A DNA stretch of 64,000 nt, from positions 310,001-374,000 of the forward strand of contig CAVTIC010000006.1 of assembly GCA_963734685.1 (NCBI GenBank), read 5' to 3'. Both the position numbers and the translations under genes were made by a program. Of this stretch, positions 8,256 through 17,651 are shown one piece after another; position 1 is the first letter of the stretch, and each line of letters starts with the position of its first letter. A model generated the notes under the pieces. The model saw nothing but the letters and a program-made list of their open reading frames with translations, did no database searches and was not told where the DNA came from. Source of the DNA: JAOUEA01 sp963734685. GTDB lineage: Bacteria > Actinomycetota > UBA4738 > HRBIN12.

Positions 8256-9026
8256 TCAGGCGAGGCCGGCGAGCTTCTCGAGGATCTCGTCGTGCAGGAC
8301 ACCGTTCGACGACACGGCGCTGCCCCCGTGGGCGGTCGGCGAGCCGTCGATCTGTGTCACCCGCCCGCCGGCTTCCTCGACCACGACCTGGAACGCGGCG
8401 TAGTCCCAGACGTTGAGCTCCGGCTCGATCATCGCCTCGCCGGCGCCTCGCGCGACGAGGGCGTGTCCCCAGAAATCGCCGAACCCTCGCGTGCGAGTCG
8501 CCTGCCACAGCAGCTCCAGCACGCTCTCGTCGCGTGGCTCGGCGATCCATGACTTCAGCTCGGCGTAGAAGAGCTGGGCATCGTCCAACCGATCGATCTC
8601 GCTCACCCGGATCGTCCGACCGTTCATGCGCGCCCCGCTGCCCCGGACGGCCTCGTAGCGTTCGGCGATCGCAGGGGCGTTCACGATGCCCATCACGAGC
8701 TCGCCGTCGACCTGCAGGGCGATCAGCGTCGCCCAGATCGGGATGCCGCGGGCGAAGTTCGCCGTGGCGTCGATCGGGTCGACGATCCAGACACGACCCT
8801 CGGCGCGGTCCTCACCGCCTTCCTCCTCGCCGAGCACGTGATCGTCGGGGAAGGCCGCCGCGACCTGCTCGCGCACCATGGCCTCGATCGACGTGTCGGC
8901 TTGCGTCACGACCGTGCGGTCGGCCTTGTGTCGGATCTCGAGCCCGTCCCCGAGGAACAGACCCATGCCGATGTCGGCGGCGCGGTCGGCCAGCCCGTTC
9001 GCGAACGCGAGCTCGTGTTCGAACAC
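8256..9026 (-). CDS. Inositol monophosphatase family protein, probable histidinol-phosphatase (HisN-like)
   Basis: The 256-residue product carries the metal-dependent IMPase motifs: VVTQADTSIE, LGEEEGG, WIVDPIDATANFARGIP (motif 1) and WDYAA (motif 2). Motif spacing and the TANFARGIP variant resemble actinobacterial HisN, which removes phosphate from histidinol phosphate, but inositol- or fructose-phosphatase activity cannot be excluded. The start is GTG 9026, preceded at 7 nt by TAGGCT. It is convergent with the kinase gene and divergent from tig. Confidence 0.82.
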   Translation of the reverse strand: MFEHELAFANGLADRAADIGMGLFLGDGLEIRHKADRTVVTQADTSIEAMVREQVAAAFPDDHVLGEEEGGEDRAEGRVWIVDPIDATANFARGIPIWATLIALQVDGELVMGIVNAPAIAERYEAVRGSGARMNGRTIRVSEIDRLDDAQLFYAELKSWIAEPRDESVLELLWQATRTRGFGDFWGHALVARGAGEAMIEPELNVWDYAAFQVVVEEAGGRVTQIDGSPTAHGGSAVSSNGVLHDEILEKLAGLA

Positions 9027-9033
9027 GCTGCGC

Positions 9034-9039
9034 AGCCTA
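9034..9039 (-). promoter_or_regulatory. -10 box of the HisN-like gene (leaderless pattern)
   Basis: TAGGCT on the minus strand lies 7 nt upstream of GTG 9026 with no ribosome-binding site between. Confidence 0.45.
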
Positions 9040-9120
9040 GCGGAGCCCGGTGGCCCAGATGAGGCGACCCTCCGCCGGGTTCCCGACCAATGGCCGACGT
9101 CCCGACGGAACGATCTCGGG

Positions 9121-9126
9121 TAGCCT
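9121..9126 (+). promoter_or_regulatory. -10 box of the tig-clpP operon (near-leaderless)
   Basis: TAGCCT lies 10 nt before ATG 9137, so the transcript would begin within a few bases of the start codon. No convincing -35 box is visible. Confidence 0.4.
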
Positions 9127-9136
9127 GAACGGACCT

Positions 9137-10501
9137 ATGCAGACCACGGTCGAGAACACCGAGAAGCACACCGTCAAGCTCACCGTCGAGATCCCGCCCG
9201 ACGAGTACTCCAAGGAGCTCGACGCCACCTACAAGAGCATCGCGAACCAGGTCAAGATCCCTGGATTCCGCAAGGGGAAGGTGCCCAAGCAGATCATCGA
9301 CGCTCAGATCGGTCGTGACGTCGTGCGCGACGAGTTCCTCGAGCACGCCGTGCCGCGGTACTACCGGCAGGCCGTCTCCGAGCAGGATCTTGCCCCGATC
9401 GCCGACCCGGAGATCGACCTCGACCCCTTCGCCGACGACGCTCCGCTCGTGTTCACGGCGGTGGTCGAGGTACGGCCGCGGCTCGAGCTGGTCGAAGCCG
9501 ACTTCACCGGGCTGAAGGTCACGAAGCCGTCGGTCGAGGTCTCCGATCTCGACATCGACGAGTGGATCGATCGGCTGCGCGAGCGGTTCGCGGAGCTCGA
9601 ACCGGCCGACCGCCCCGTGATCGAGGGCGACTTCGCGACGATCGACGTCAAGGCCGTCGCCGAGGGGGAGGAGATCGACGGCCTCACCCGGACCGACTAC
9701 CTCTACTTCGTCGGATCGGGCGAGTTCGGGCCGGCGCTCGATGCCGAACTGCTGGGGAAGAAGGCCGGCGAGATCCTCAAGGTCATCGAGGAGATGGGTC
9801 ACGGCGCCGGCGAGACGCTCGAGGGCAAGCCCGCCGAGCTCACGGTGCTGATCAAGGACGTGAAGGCGCGCCGGTTGCCCGAGCCCGACGACGACTTCGC
9901 CAAGACCGCATCGGAATTCGACACGCTGGAACAGCTCCGCGACGACCTGCGCGAGCGCCTGAGCGAGATGAAGGAACGCGAGGCCGTCGCCGTGGTGAGG
10001 GACCGCGTGCTCGACGCCATGGTCGACTCGGTGGAGGTCGACATCCCCGAGTCGTTGATCGTCGACGAGACCGAGCACCGGGTCGCGAACGCGAAGGAGC
10101 GCGCCGAGCGATCGGGCCTCACGATCGAGGACCTGCTCGAGGCCCAAGGCTGGGATGACGAACGACTGCGTGCGGATTCCCGCGACCACGCGATCCGGGC
10201 GATCAAGGCCGATCTCGCCCTCGAGGGCGTCGCGCGAGCCGAGAAGATCGAGGTCGACGCCGACGACCTGGGCGCCGAGATCACCTCCCTCGCACAGGCC
10301 TACGGGCGCGAACCGAAGGAGCTCGCGAAGCAGCTCGAGCGCACCGGCCAGATCGTGACGCTGGCCGGGGATATCATCAGAGGGAAGGCGCTCGATCTGC
10401 TCGTCGAGCGGGCCGACATCGAGCCCGAGGCGACCGACGCGGGCGCCGAGGCGACCGAGACCGATCCAGACACCGAGACCGAAGTCGAGGAGACGGCATG
10501 A
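9137..10501 (+). CDS. tig: Trigger factor, ribosome-bound chaperone
   Basis: The 454-residue product has the three trigger factor domains: an N-terminal ribosome-binding domain with the signature IPGFRKGKVP (about residues 43-52), an FKBP-type prolyl isomerase domain (about 155-240), and a helical C-terminal chaperone domain followed by an acidic tail (TDPDTETEVEETA). It shelters nascent chains at the exit tunnel. The frame is open from 9050, but the motif position and the box at 9121 favour ATG 9137. The stop overlaps clpP by 4 bp, linking folding and proteolysis in one operon. Confidence 0.95.
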   Translation: MQTTVENTEKHTVKLTVEIPPDEYSKELDATYKSIANQVKIPGFRKGKVPKQIIDAQIGRDVVRDEFLEHAVPRYYRQAVSEQDLAPIADPEIDLDPFADDAPLVFTAVVEVRPRLELVEADFTGLKVTKPSVEVSDLDIDEWIDRLRERFAELEPADRPVIEGDFATIDVKAVAEGEEIDGLTRTDYLYFVGSGEFGPALDAELLGKKAGEILKVIEEMGHGAGETLEGKPAELTVLIKDVKARRLPEPDDDFAKTASEFDTLEQLRDDLRERLSEMKEREAVAVVRDRVLDAMVDSVEVDIPESLIVDETEHRVANAKERAERSGLTIEDLLEAQGWDDERLRADSRDHAIRAIKADLALEGVARAEKIEVDADDLGAEITSLAQAYGREPKELAKQLERTGQIVTLAGDIIRGKALDLLVERADIEPEATDAGAEATETDPDTETEVEETA

Positions 10502-11151
10502 CCGACATGCGATCGAACATCACCGCCAACGACTACCTCGTGCCCGTCGTGGTCGAGCAGACGAGCCGCGGCGAGCGCTCGTTCGACATCTACTCGCGCC
10601 TGCTGAAGGAGCGCATCGTGTTCCTCGGCACCCCGATCGACGACAACGTCTGCAACCTGATCATGGCGCAGCTGCTGCACCTCGAGTCCGAGGACCCCGA
10701 CAAGGACATCCACCTGTACATCAACTCGCCGGGTGGCGTCATCACGTCGCTGTTCGCGATCTACGACACGATGCAGTACATCAAGCCCGACGTGTCCACG
10801 ATCGTCATGGGCCAGGCGGCGAGCGCCGCCGCGGTGCTGTTGCTCGCCGGAGCGCCGGGGAAGCGCTTCGCCCTCCCACACTCACGCGTGTTGCTGCATC
10901 AGCCTCACGGTGGCGCCGAGGGCCAGGCGGTCGACATCGAGATCCAGGCCAAGGAGATCATCCGTTCGCGCGAGCTGCTCGACCGGCTCATCTCCCAGCA
11001 CACCGGCCAGACCCTCGAGAAGGTCACGAAGGACACCGATCGAGACTTCATCCTCACGGCCGACGAGGCCAAGAACTACGGGGTGATCGACGAGATCATC
11101 ACCACCCGCGGGATCGCGGAGCTTGCTTCCGCCGGGGTCGCCGGCGCGTGA
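10498..11151 (+). CDS. clpP: ATP-dependent Clp protease proteolytic subunit
   Basis: The 217-residue serine peptidase has all family landmarks: LYINSPGGVI, MGQAASAAAVLL with the nucleophile Ser, LLHQPHGG with the catalytic His, and TDRDFILTADEAKNYGVID containing the catalytic Asp. It forms the barrel that degrades proteins fed by ClpX, encoded next. Many Actinobacteria carry two tandem clpP genes between tig and clpX; only one is present here. The first residues before NDYLVPVVVEQ are probably removed as a propeptide. Confidence 0.95.
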   Translation: MTDMRSNITANDYLVPVVVEQTSRGERSFDIYSRLLKERIVFLGTPIDDNVCNLIMAQLLHLESEDPDKDIHLYINSPGGVITSLFAIYDTMQYIKPDVSTIVMGQAASAAAVLLLAGAPGKRFALPHSRVLLHQPHGGAEGQAVDIEIQAKEIIRSRELLDRLISQHTGQTLEKVTKDTDRDFILTADEAKNYGVIDEIITTRGIAELASAGVAGA

Positions 11152-11171
11152 TAATCCGCTGACAGTTTCGG

Positions 11172-11196
11172 GACGGGCCCGCGGGCCCGCCCCGTC
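11172..11196 (+). promoter_or_regulatory. GC-rich inverted repeat between clpP and clpX
   Basis: GACGGG (11172-11177) and CCCGTC (11191-11196) can pair around an inner self-complementary core. There is no T-tract. It could attenuate transcription or shield the clpP mRNA end; the role is uncertain. Confidence 0.35.
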
Positions 11197-11223
11197 GGTC
11201 CGTCGGAGAGGGAAGAGAGGCAG

Positions 11224-12495
<1,272 letters not shown>

Positions 12496-12640
12496 CCCGC
12501 CCGGCACTCGAGAGAGTCTTCCACCGCGACCCGCTCCCGACCTCGAGACCACTCAGCCTCGGGTGGTGGAACTCGGCGCTCGTCCGTTCCATGATTCCAC
12601 GGTGGGCAGCGTGCCCCGTCGATCACCAAGGGGGAAATCG

Positions 12641-13210
12641 ATGGATACGGAGATCCGCGCCGAAGCGACCGAGATGGCGAGGAACTGGTGGCTGTTCCTG
12701 ATCACCGGGGTCGCCTGGCTGCTGCTGGCGATCCTGGTCCTGCGCTTCGATGTGACCTCGATCGCCGCGGTGGGCGTCCTGATCGGCGTGATGTTCCTGG
12801 GAGCGGCGATCAACGAGTTCATGGCCTCGACCACGGTGCGCGGAGGGTGGCGGTTCGTGCACCTCGCGCTCGGGGCGTTGTTCGTGCTCGGCGCCCTCTG
12901 GGGGTTCTTCCGGCCAGTCAACACGTTCTTCGCGCTCGCATCCGTGCTCGGCTTCCTCCTGGTGCTGAAGGGCACGATGGACATCGTCGGAGCCGTGATC
13001 ACGAAGCCGGTGAACGAGCTGTGGTGGCTGGGGCTCATCGTCGGCATCCTCGAGGTGATGCTGGCGTTCTGGGTATCCCAGCAGTACTACCCGGCGCGCG
13101 CCGGGCTGATCCTGGTGTGGGTGGGGCTCATGGCGCTCTTCCGGGGCATCACCGAGATCGTGCTGGCCTTCCACCTGCGTGGAGCCCGCCACCAGCTCGA
13201 GGTGGCCTGA
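12641..13210 (+). CDS. HdeD/DUF308-family membrane protein
   Basis: The 189-residue product from ATG 12641 has about six hydrophobic helices arranged in pairs, as in HdeD (DUF308) proteins linked to acid resistance in enteric bacteria. A ribosome-binding site (AAGGGGG) precedes the ATG; the open frame extends to 12563 but without membrane character. The protein is likely in the cytoplasmic membrane; its role in this organism is not known. It follows clpX in the same direction after 145 bp that show nothing else. Confidence 0.78.
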   Translation: MDTEIRAEATEMARNWWLFLITGVAWLLLAILVLRFDVTSIAAVGVLIGVMFLGAAINEFMASTTVRGGWRFVHLALGALFVLGALWGFFRPVNTFFALASVLGFLLVLKGTMDIVGAVITKPVNELWWLGLIVGILEVMLAFWVSQQYYPARAGLILVWVGLMALFRGITEIVLAFHLRGARHQLEVA

Positions 13211-14013
13211 GCCTGCATCGGTTCTCCCGGCCCGCGATCGGCGTGACGGTCGCCCTGTTCGCGTCGTCGGCCTGCGCCGACCAGGGCTCCACCGGCGACG
13301 CCTCTCCTCCGCTCACGGGCATCACGTGGATCCTCGACGCGGGGTCGGTGGAAGCGTTGATCGGCACGACCGCGCCCGATGCCCGCGCGACGATCCGGTT
13401 CGAGGAAGGTGGGCAGACGGGCGGGTCGTCCGGGTGTAACACCTTCGGGGGTACCTACTCGGCGGGTGACGACGATTCCATCGCGATCGAGGTCGGATCG
13501 ATGACCGAGATGGCATGCGAAGAGCCGCTGATGCAGCTCGAGAGCGCGTACGTCGCGGCTCTCGGGTCGGTCGACTCGTCCGATGTCGCGGGGGACCGCT
13601 CGGGACTCACGCTCACGGGGGAGGACATCACGTTGACCTACGCCGCCGAACGACCCGTGCCACTCGAGGGAACCTCGTGGCGGGTCGACGCCATCGCGAC
13701 GGGTGGGGATGCCGTCTCGTCGACGAGCGCGGGCTCCGATGCGAGCCTGCGTCTGGAGGACGACCGGGTGAGCGGCAACGCGAGCTGCAATCAGCTCATG
13801 GGCGCCTATGAGGTCGACGGCGATGCGGAGGGCGGCACGATCGCGTTCTCCGACATCGCCACGACGAGGAAGCTGTGCTCAGGGCGGGTGATGGACCAGG
13901 AGCACGCCGTGCTGTCTGCCCTCGAGGCCGCGGCTACCTACTCGATCGAGGGCTCGACGTTGGTCTTCGCCGACGACGACGGCACGTTCCTCTTGTCGCT
14001 CGTCGGCTCCTGA
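13207..14013 (+). CDS. Secreted or membrane-anchored protein with two META domains
   Basis: After a hydrophobic leader (about residues 9-22) ending in ACADQ, perhaps a weak lipobox, come two similar META/HslJ-like domains, each with a conserved Cys-Asn turn (GCNTFGGTY and SCNQLMGAY) and beginning TGITWILD or EGTSWRVD. No ATG lies at the right place; a CTG at 13207, overlapping the previous stop by 4 bp, or a CTG at 13213, would preserve the leader, while GTG 13243 would lose it. META domains occur in heat-shock and envelope proteins of unclear function. The duplicated domain is probably ancestral. Confidence 0.7.
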   Translation: MSLHRFSRPAIGVTVALFASSACADQGSTGDASPPLTGITWILDAGSVEALIGTTAPDARATIRFEEGGQTGGSSGCNTFGGTYSAGDDDSIAIEVGSMTEMACEEPLMQLESAYVAALGSVDSSDVAGDRSGLTLTGEDITLTYAAERPVPLEGTSWRVDAIATGGDAVSSTSAGSDASLRLEDDRVSGNASCNQLMGAYEVDGDAEGGTIAFSDIATTRKLCSGRVMDQEHAVLSALEAAATYSIEGSTLVFADDDGTFLLSLVGS

Positions 14014-14019
14014 CGCGAA

Positions 14020-14048
14020 GGAGCCCGGCCCGATCGGGGCCGGGCTCC
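14020..14048. terminator. Bidirectional terminator-like hairpin
   Basis: A perfect 12-bp stem (GGAGCCCGGCCC pairing with GGGCCGGGCTCC) closes a 5-nt loop, GATCG. It lies between the convergent META-domain and SHOCT genes, 6 bp after the first stop. No U-tract follows, as is common in high-GC Actinomycetota. Confidence 0.7.
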
Positions 14049-14065
14049 CAGGCGACGACCTCGGT

Positions 14066-14455
14066 TCAGGAGAGCGCCTTGCGCTTCAGCGCTTCGTACT
14101 CCTCTTGGCTGATCGCTCCGGAGTCCAGCAACTCCTTGGCCTTGGCGATCTCGGCGGAGGGGCCGGCTTCGGCGGCGGCCTTCTGCACGTACTGCTTGAA
14201 GTCGGCGTCGGCCGCCTGCTGTTGGGCGACGTCTCGCCCGGCCATGTCCTTGCCGTGCGCGATCACGTAGATGAACAGCGTCAAGACCGGCAAGAACAGC
14301 AGGGCGATGAGCCAGACGGCCTTCATGCCACCGGACATGTCGCGGTTCCGGAAGATGTCGAAGATGACCCTGAACAGGATCATCAGGTACGCGATCATGA
14401 AGAAGATCACGATCGTGGTCCACAGGATCTCCCCGAAATCGATCTCTGCCAGCAC
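14066..14455 (-). CDS. Membrane protein with phospholipase D-N-like helices and C-terminal SHOCT domain
   Basis: From GTG 14455, preceded by GGGGGA, the product is 129 residues. Two membrane helices (ILWTTIVIFFMIAYLMILF and AVWLIALLFLPVLTLFIYV) flank the short loop RNRDMSGG, as in the PLDc_N family, and the C-terminus ends with a SHOCT motif (AKELLDSGAISQEEYEALKRKAL). SHOCT segments are thought to mediate oligomerisation. The open frame reaches 14572 but the added part is arginine-rich and unlikely to be translated. No specific function can be given. Confidence 0.72.
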   Translation of the reverse strand: MLAEIDFGEILWTTIVIFFMIAYLMILFRVIFDIFRNRDMSGGMKAVWLIALLFLPVLTLFIYVIAHGKDMAGRDVAQQQAADADFKQYVQKAAAEAGPSAEIAKAKELLDSGAISQEEYEALKRKALS

Positions 14456-14578
14456 GCGTTGTTCCCCCTTCGTCGTCGATTGCCGAGGGAGCCTACTCGA
14501 CTCGGCGGGGGTCGGGCGCGCGCCTCGATGCCCCCGTCGACGGACGACCCGATGCGCGACCGCGGTCGCCACGGGCCA

Positions 14579-15030
14579 CTACGGCCCAGCCCCATCGACC
14601 AGGGATCGAGCTCGGCGGAGCTCCTCCACCGAACCGAGCGATTCGAACAACGCGAGGGCCGCCCCGATCGGGTGCGGTCTTCGTCGGTGAGGCCCTCCGG
14701 CTCTCGGGCCTCTGTGATCGCGAGGTCGGTCCGCGCGACCTCCCATGTGGCTCCATGCTCGAGGAAGCCGGCCCGCGCCCGCTGCAGCGTCGCTATCCCC
14801 TCCTGGGTCGCTCCGTCGTGGCACGCCGCGAGGCCGGCCAGCCGGTCGGCGAACAGCCGTGATCCGACGAGGTCACCGTCGTCGGCCGCCGCTCGGACCT
14901 CTCGTACGATCTCGTCGGCTCGATCCCAGCCGTCGGCTGCCGGCACCCACTCGCAGAGCGCCTCGAAGTGCGCGGCACCTGCGAGGCGCCAGCCCGGTGG
15001 ACGATGCTCGAAGCGAAAGTCTAGGGCCGT
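14579..15030 (-). pseudogene. Remnant of a TPR-containing regulator C-terminus, frameshifted
   Basis: The minus strand encodes a helical segment (WRLAGAAHFEALCEWVPAA, then ADRLAGLAACHDGATQEGI and ATLQRARAGFLEHGA) that continues after a one-base frame change near 14670 as ALALFESLGSVEELRRARS up to a stop at 14579. This resembles the tetratricopeptide tail of LuxR- or cyclase-type ATPase regulators. The 5' part is missing: no start or upstream domain is visible before valS begins at 15048. It looks like a truncated relic; family assignment is tentative. Confidence 0.5.
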
Positions 15031-15034
15031 TCCG

Positions 15035-15040
15035 TAGACT
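15035..15040 (+). promoter_or_regulatory. -10 box of valS (leaderless pattern)
   Basis: TAGACT ends 7 nt before ATG 15048. A leaderless start leaves no room for a T-box leader, so valS is not controlled that way here. Confidence 0.45.
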
Positions 15041-15047
15041 GCGCCCC

Positions 15048-17642
15048 ATGAGCGTGCCGGAGAAGCCGTCGCTCGACGGCTTGGAAGCGAAGTGGGACGA
15101 GTGGTGGGAGGCCGCCGGCACGTACCGGTTCGACCGCACGAAGACGCGGGACGAGATCTACGCGATCGACACCCCACCGCCGACGGCGAGCGGGTCGCTG
15201 CACATCGGCCATGTGATGTCGTACACGCACACCGACCTGGTGGCGCGATACCGGCGCATGCGGGGCGACGAGGTCTTCTACCCGATGGGGTGGGACGACA
15301 ACGGTCTGCCCACGGAACGCCGGGTGCAGAACTACTTCGGCGTGCGGTGTGACCCGTCGCTCCCGTTCGACCCGGCGTTCGACGTCTCCCGCCTCGAACG
15401 GCCCGACGACGGACCCGTCGCGGTGAGCCGTCCCAACTTCATCGACCTGTGCGCGCGACTCACCGCCGAGGACGAGAAGGCGTTCGAGGCGCTCTTCCGG
15501 CGCCTGGGTCTCTCGGTCGACTGGACCCAGACCTACACGACGATCGGGGAGGTCTCCCGACGGGCGTCGCAACGGGCGTTCCTGCGACTCGCACGCATGG
15601 GCCTGGCCTACACGGCCGAGGCGCCCACGATGTGGGACGTCGACTTCCGCACCGCGGTGGCCCAGGCGGAGATCGAGGACCGCGAGATCCAGGGAACGTA
15701 CCAGCGCGTGGCGTTCGATCTCGAGGACGGCAGCGGACGCATCGAGGTCGAGACGTCGAGGCCGGAGCTGATCCCGGCGTGCGTCGCGCTCGTCGTGAAC
15801 CCCGACGACGAGCGGTACGCACCACTCGTCGGGAAGACCGCCCTCACGCCGGTGTTCCGCGTGCCGGTGCCCGTGGTCATGCACGAGCTCGCCGATCCCG
15901 AGAAGGGGACCGGCGCCGCCCAGATCTGCACGTTCGGGGACGTGACCGACGTCGTGTGGTGGCGCGACCTCGGGCTGCCGGCACGGGTGGTCGTGCGCCG
16001 CGACGGCACGCTCGCGGCCGGCAGGTTCGGCGAGCCGGGTTGGGACTCGCGCGATCCCGAGGCCGCGAACGCCGCGATGGCCCAGCTCGAGGGCAAAGCC
16101 GCCAAGCAGGCGAGGAAGCAGATCGTCGAACTCCTCCGTGAGGGGGGCTGGCTCGTCGGCGAGCCGGAGCCCGTGCAGCACGTCGTGAAGTTCTACGAGA
16201 AGGGGGACCGTCCGCTCGAGGTGATCTCGAGCCGCCAGTGGTTCGTGAAGACGCTCGAGTTCAAGGACCCGTTGCTCGAGCGCGGCCGGCAGATCTCGTG
16301 GCACCCCGAGTTCATGGGTTCGCGCTACGCGACATGGGTGGAGGGGCTCAACCAGGACTGGGCCGTCAGCCGTCAGCGCTACTTCGGCGTGCCGTTCCCG
16401 GTGTGGTTCCCGCTCGACGACGCCGGCGAGCCCGTCTACGACGCCCCGCTGTTCCCCGACGAAGCCACGCTCCCGGTCGACCCGCAGGACGACGTCCCGC
16501 CCGGCTTCACCGCCGGCCAGAGGAGCCAGCCGGGTGGGTTCGTCGGCGACCCCGACGTGATGGACACCTGGGCGACGTCGTCGCTGTCGCCGCAGATCGC
16601 CGCCCGGTGGGAGGACGACCCCGACCTGTTCGAGCGGTTGTTCCCGATGGACCTGCGGCCACAGGCCCACGACATCATCCGCACGTGGCTGTTCTACACG
16701 GTGCTCCGCGCCCATCTCGAGCATGACTCGCTCCCGTGGATGAACGCGGCGATCAGCGGTTTCGTGCTCGATCCCGATCGCAAGAAGATGTCGAAGTCCA
16801 AGGGGAACGTCGTCGTGCCGACCGAGGTGTTCGAGAAGCATTCGGCCGACGCCGTGCGCTACTGGGCGGCGAGCGCTCGCCTCGGCTACGACGCGGCCAT
16901 CGACGACCAGCAGATGAAGGTCGGCCGCCGTCTCGCGATCAAGATCCTGAACGCTTCCCGGTTCGTGCTCTCGATGGACGCCGCCCCCGGCGACATCACC
17001 GCCCCGGTGGATCGCTCGATGCTGTGTTCCTTGGCCTCGGTGGTCGGCGCGGCGACCGACGCGCTCGACGCCTACGAGCACGCCAGGGCGCTCGACGTCG
17101 TGGAACGGTTCTTCTGGGGCTTCACCGACGACTACCTGGAACTCGTCAAGCAGCGGGCCTACGGCACGCACGGCTCCGCTGCAGCCGGGTCGGCGATCGC
17201 TGCCCTGCGCACCGCGATGGACCTGCTGTTGCGGCTGTTCGCACCGTTCCTCCCGTACGTCACCGAGGAGGTCTGGTCGTGGTGGCGCGAGGGATCGGTA
17301 CACCGCGCGCCGTGGCCGACGGCGCGGGAGGGCGCCGATGCGGCAGGTCCAGACGCCGACCCCGCGGTCTACGAGGTGGCCGCGGCCGTGCTCTCGGCCG
17401 TGCGCAAGGAGAAGGCGCTCGCGAAGGTCTCGCTCAAGACACCGGTCGATTCGGTCAGCGTGCACGACACCCAGGACCGGCTCCGGCTGCTGAGTCAGGC
17501 CTCGGCCGACCTGCGCGAGGCCGGCAACATCCGCGTGATCGACCAGGCCGAGGCCGACACGTTCTCGGTCGACACGGTGCTCGCCGGCCCCGGATCACCT
17601 GCGCCCGGATCGTCCACGCCCGATCAGCCCGAGACGGCCTGA
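15048..17642 (+). CDS. valS: Valine--tRNA ligase
   Basis: The 864-residue class I synthetase has HIGH in GSLHIGHVMSYTHTD (about residues 46-60), the editing domain, and KKMSKSKGNVV (about 582-592), followed by an anticodon-binding helical domain. It charges tRNA-Val and hydrolyses misactivated threonine. The connecting motif PMGWDDNGLPTERRVQNY replaces the usual bacterial PGTDHAGIATQ and is the form known from archaeal-type ValRS. The open frame reaches back to 14745, but ATG 15048 follows a TAGACT box at 7 nt and matches family N-termini. folC follows after 9 bp. Confidence 0.95.
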   Translation: MSVPEKPSLDGLEAKWDEWWEAAGTYRFDRTKTRDEIYAIDTPPPTASGSLHIGHVMSYTHTDLVARYRRMRGDEVFYPMGWDDNGLPTERRVQNYFGVRCDPSLPFDPAFDVSRLERPDDGPVAVSRPNFIDLCARLTAEDEKAFEALFRRLGLSVDWTQTYTTIGEVSRRASQRAFLRLARMGLAYTAEAPTMWDVDFRTAVAQAEIEDREIQGTYQRVAFDLEDGSGRIEVETSRPELIPACVALVVNPDDERYAPLVGKTALTPVFRVPVPVVMHELADPEKGTGAAQICTFGDVTDVVWWRDLGLPARVVVRRDGTLAAGRFGEPGWDSRDPEAANAAMAQLEGKAAKQARKQIVELLREGGWLVGEPEPVQHVVKFYEKGDRPLEVISSRQWFVKTLEFKDPLLERGRQISWHPEFMGSRYATWVEGLNQDWAVSRQRYFGVPFPVWFPLDDAGEPVYDAPLFPDEATLPVDPQDDVPPGFTAGQRSQPGGFVGDPDVMDTWATSSLSPQIAARWEDDPDLFERLFPMDLRPQAHDIIRTWLFYTVLRAHLEHDSLPWMNAAISGFVLDPDRKKMSKSKGNVVVPTEVFEKHSADAVRYWAASARLGYDAAIDDQQMKVGRRLAIKILNASRFVLSMDAAPGDITAPVDRSMLCSLASVVGAATDALDAYEHARALDVVERFFWGFTDDYLELVKQRAYGTHGSAAAGSAIAALRTAMDLLLRLFAPFLPYVTEEVWSWWREGSVHRAPWPTAREGADAAGPDADPAVYEVAAAVLSAVRKEKALAKVSLKTPVDSVSVHDTQDRLRLLSQASADLREAGNIRVIDQAEADTFSVDTVLAGPGSPAPGSSTPDQPETA

Positions 17643-17651
17643 CCCGCCGCG

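Noticed and set aside
9037..9137. Riboswitch or leader before tig, valS, fabD or the cyclodeaminase-like gene
   Set aside because: The boxes 7-10 nt before the start codons leave no room for a leader RNA.
15021..17465. Long minus-strand frame of 814 codons opposite valS
   Set aside because: It is a high-GC shadow of valS with no motif, start signal or family; many similar antisense frames occur across the window.
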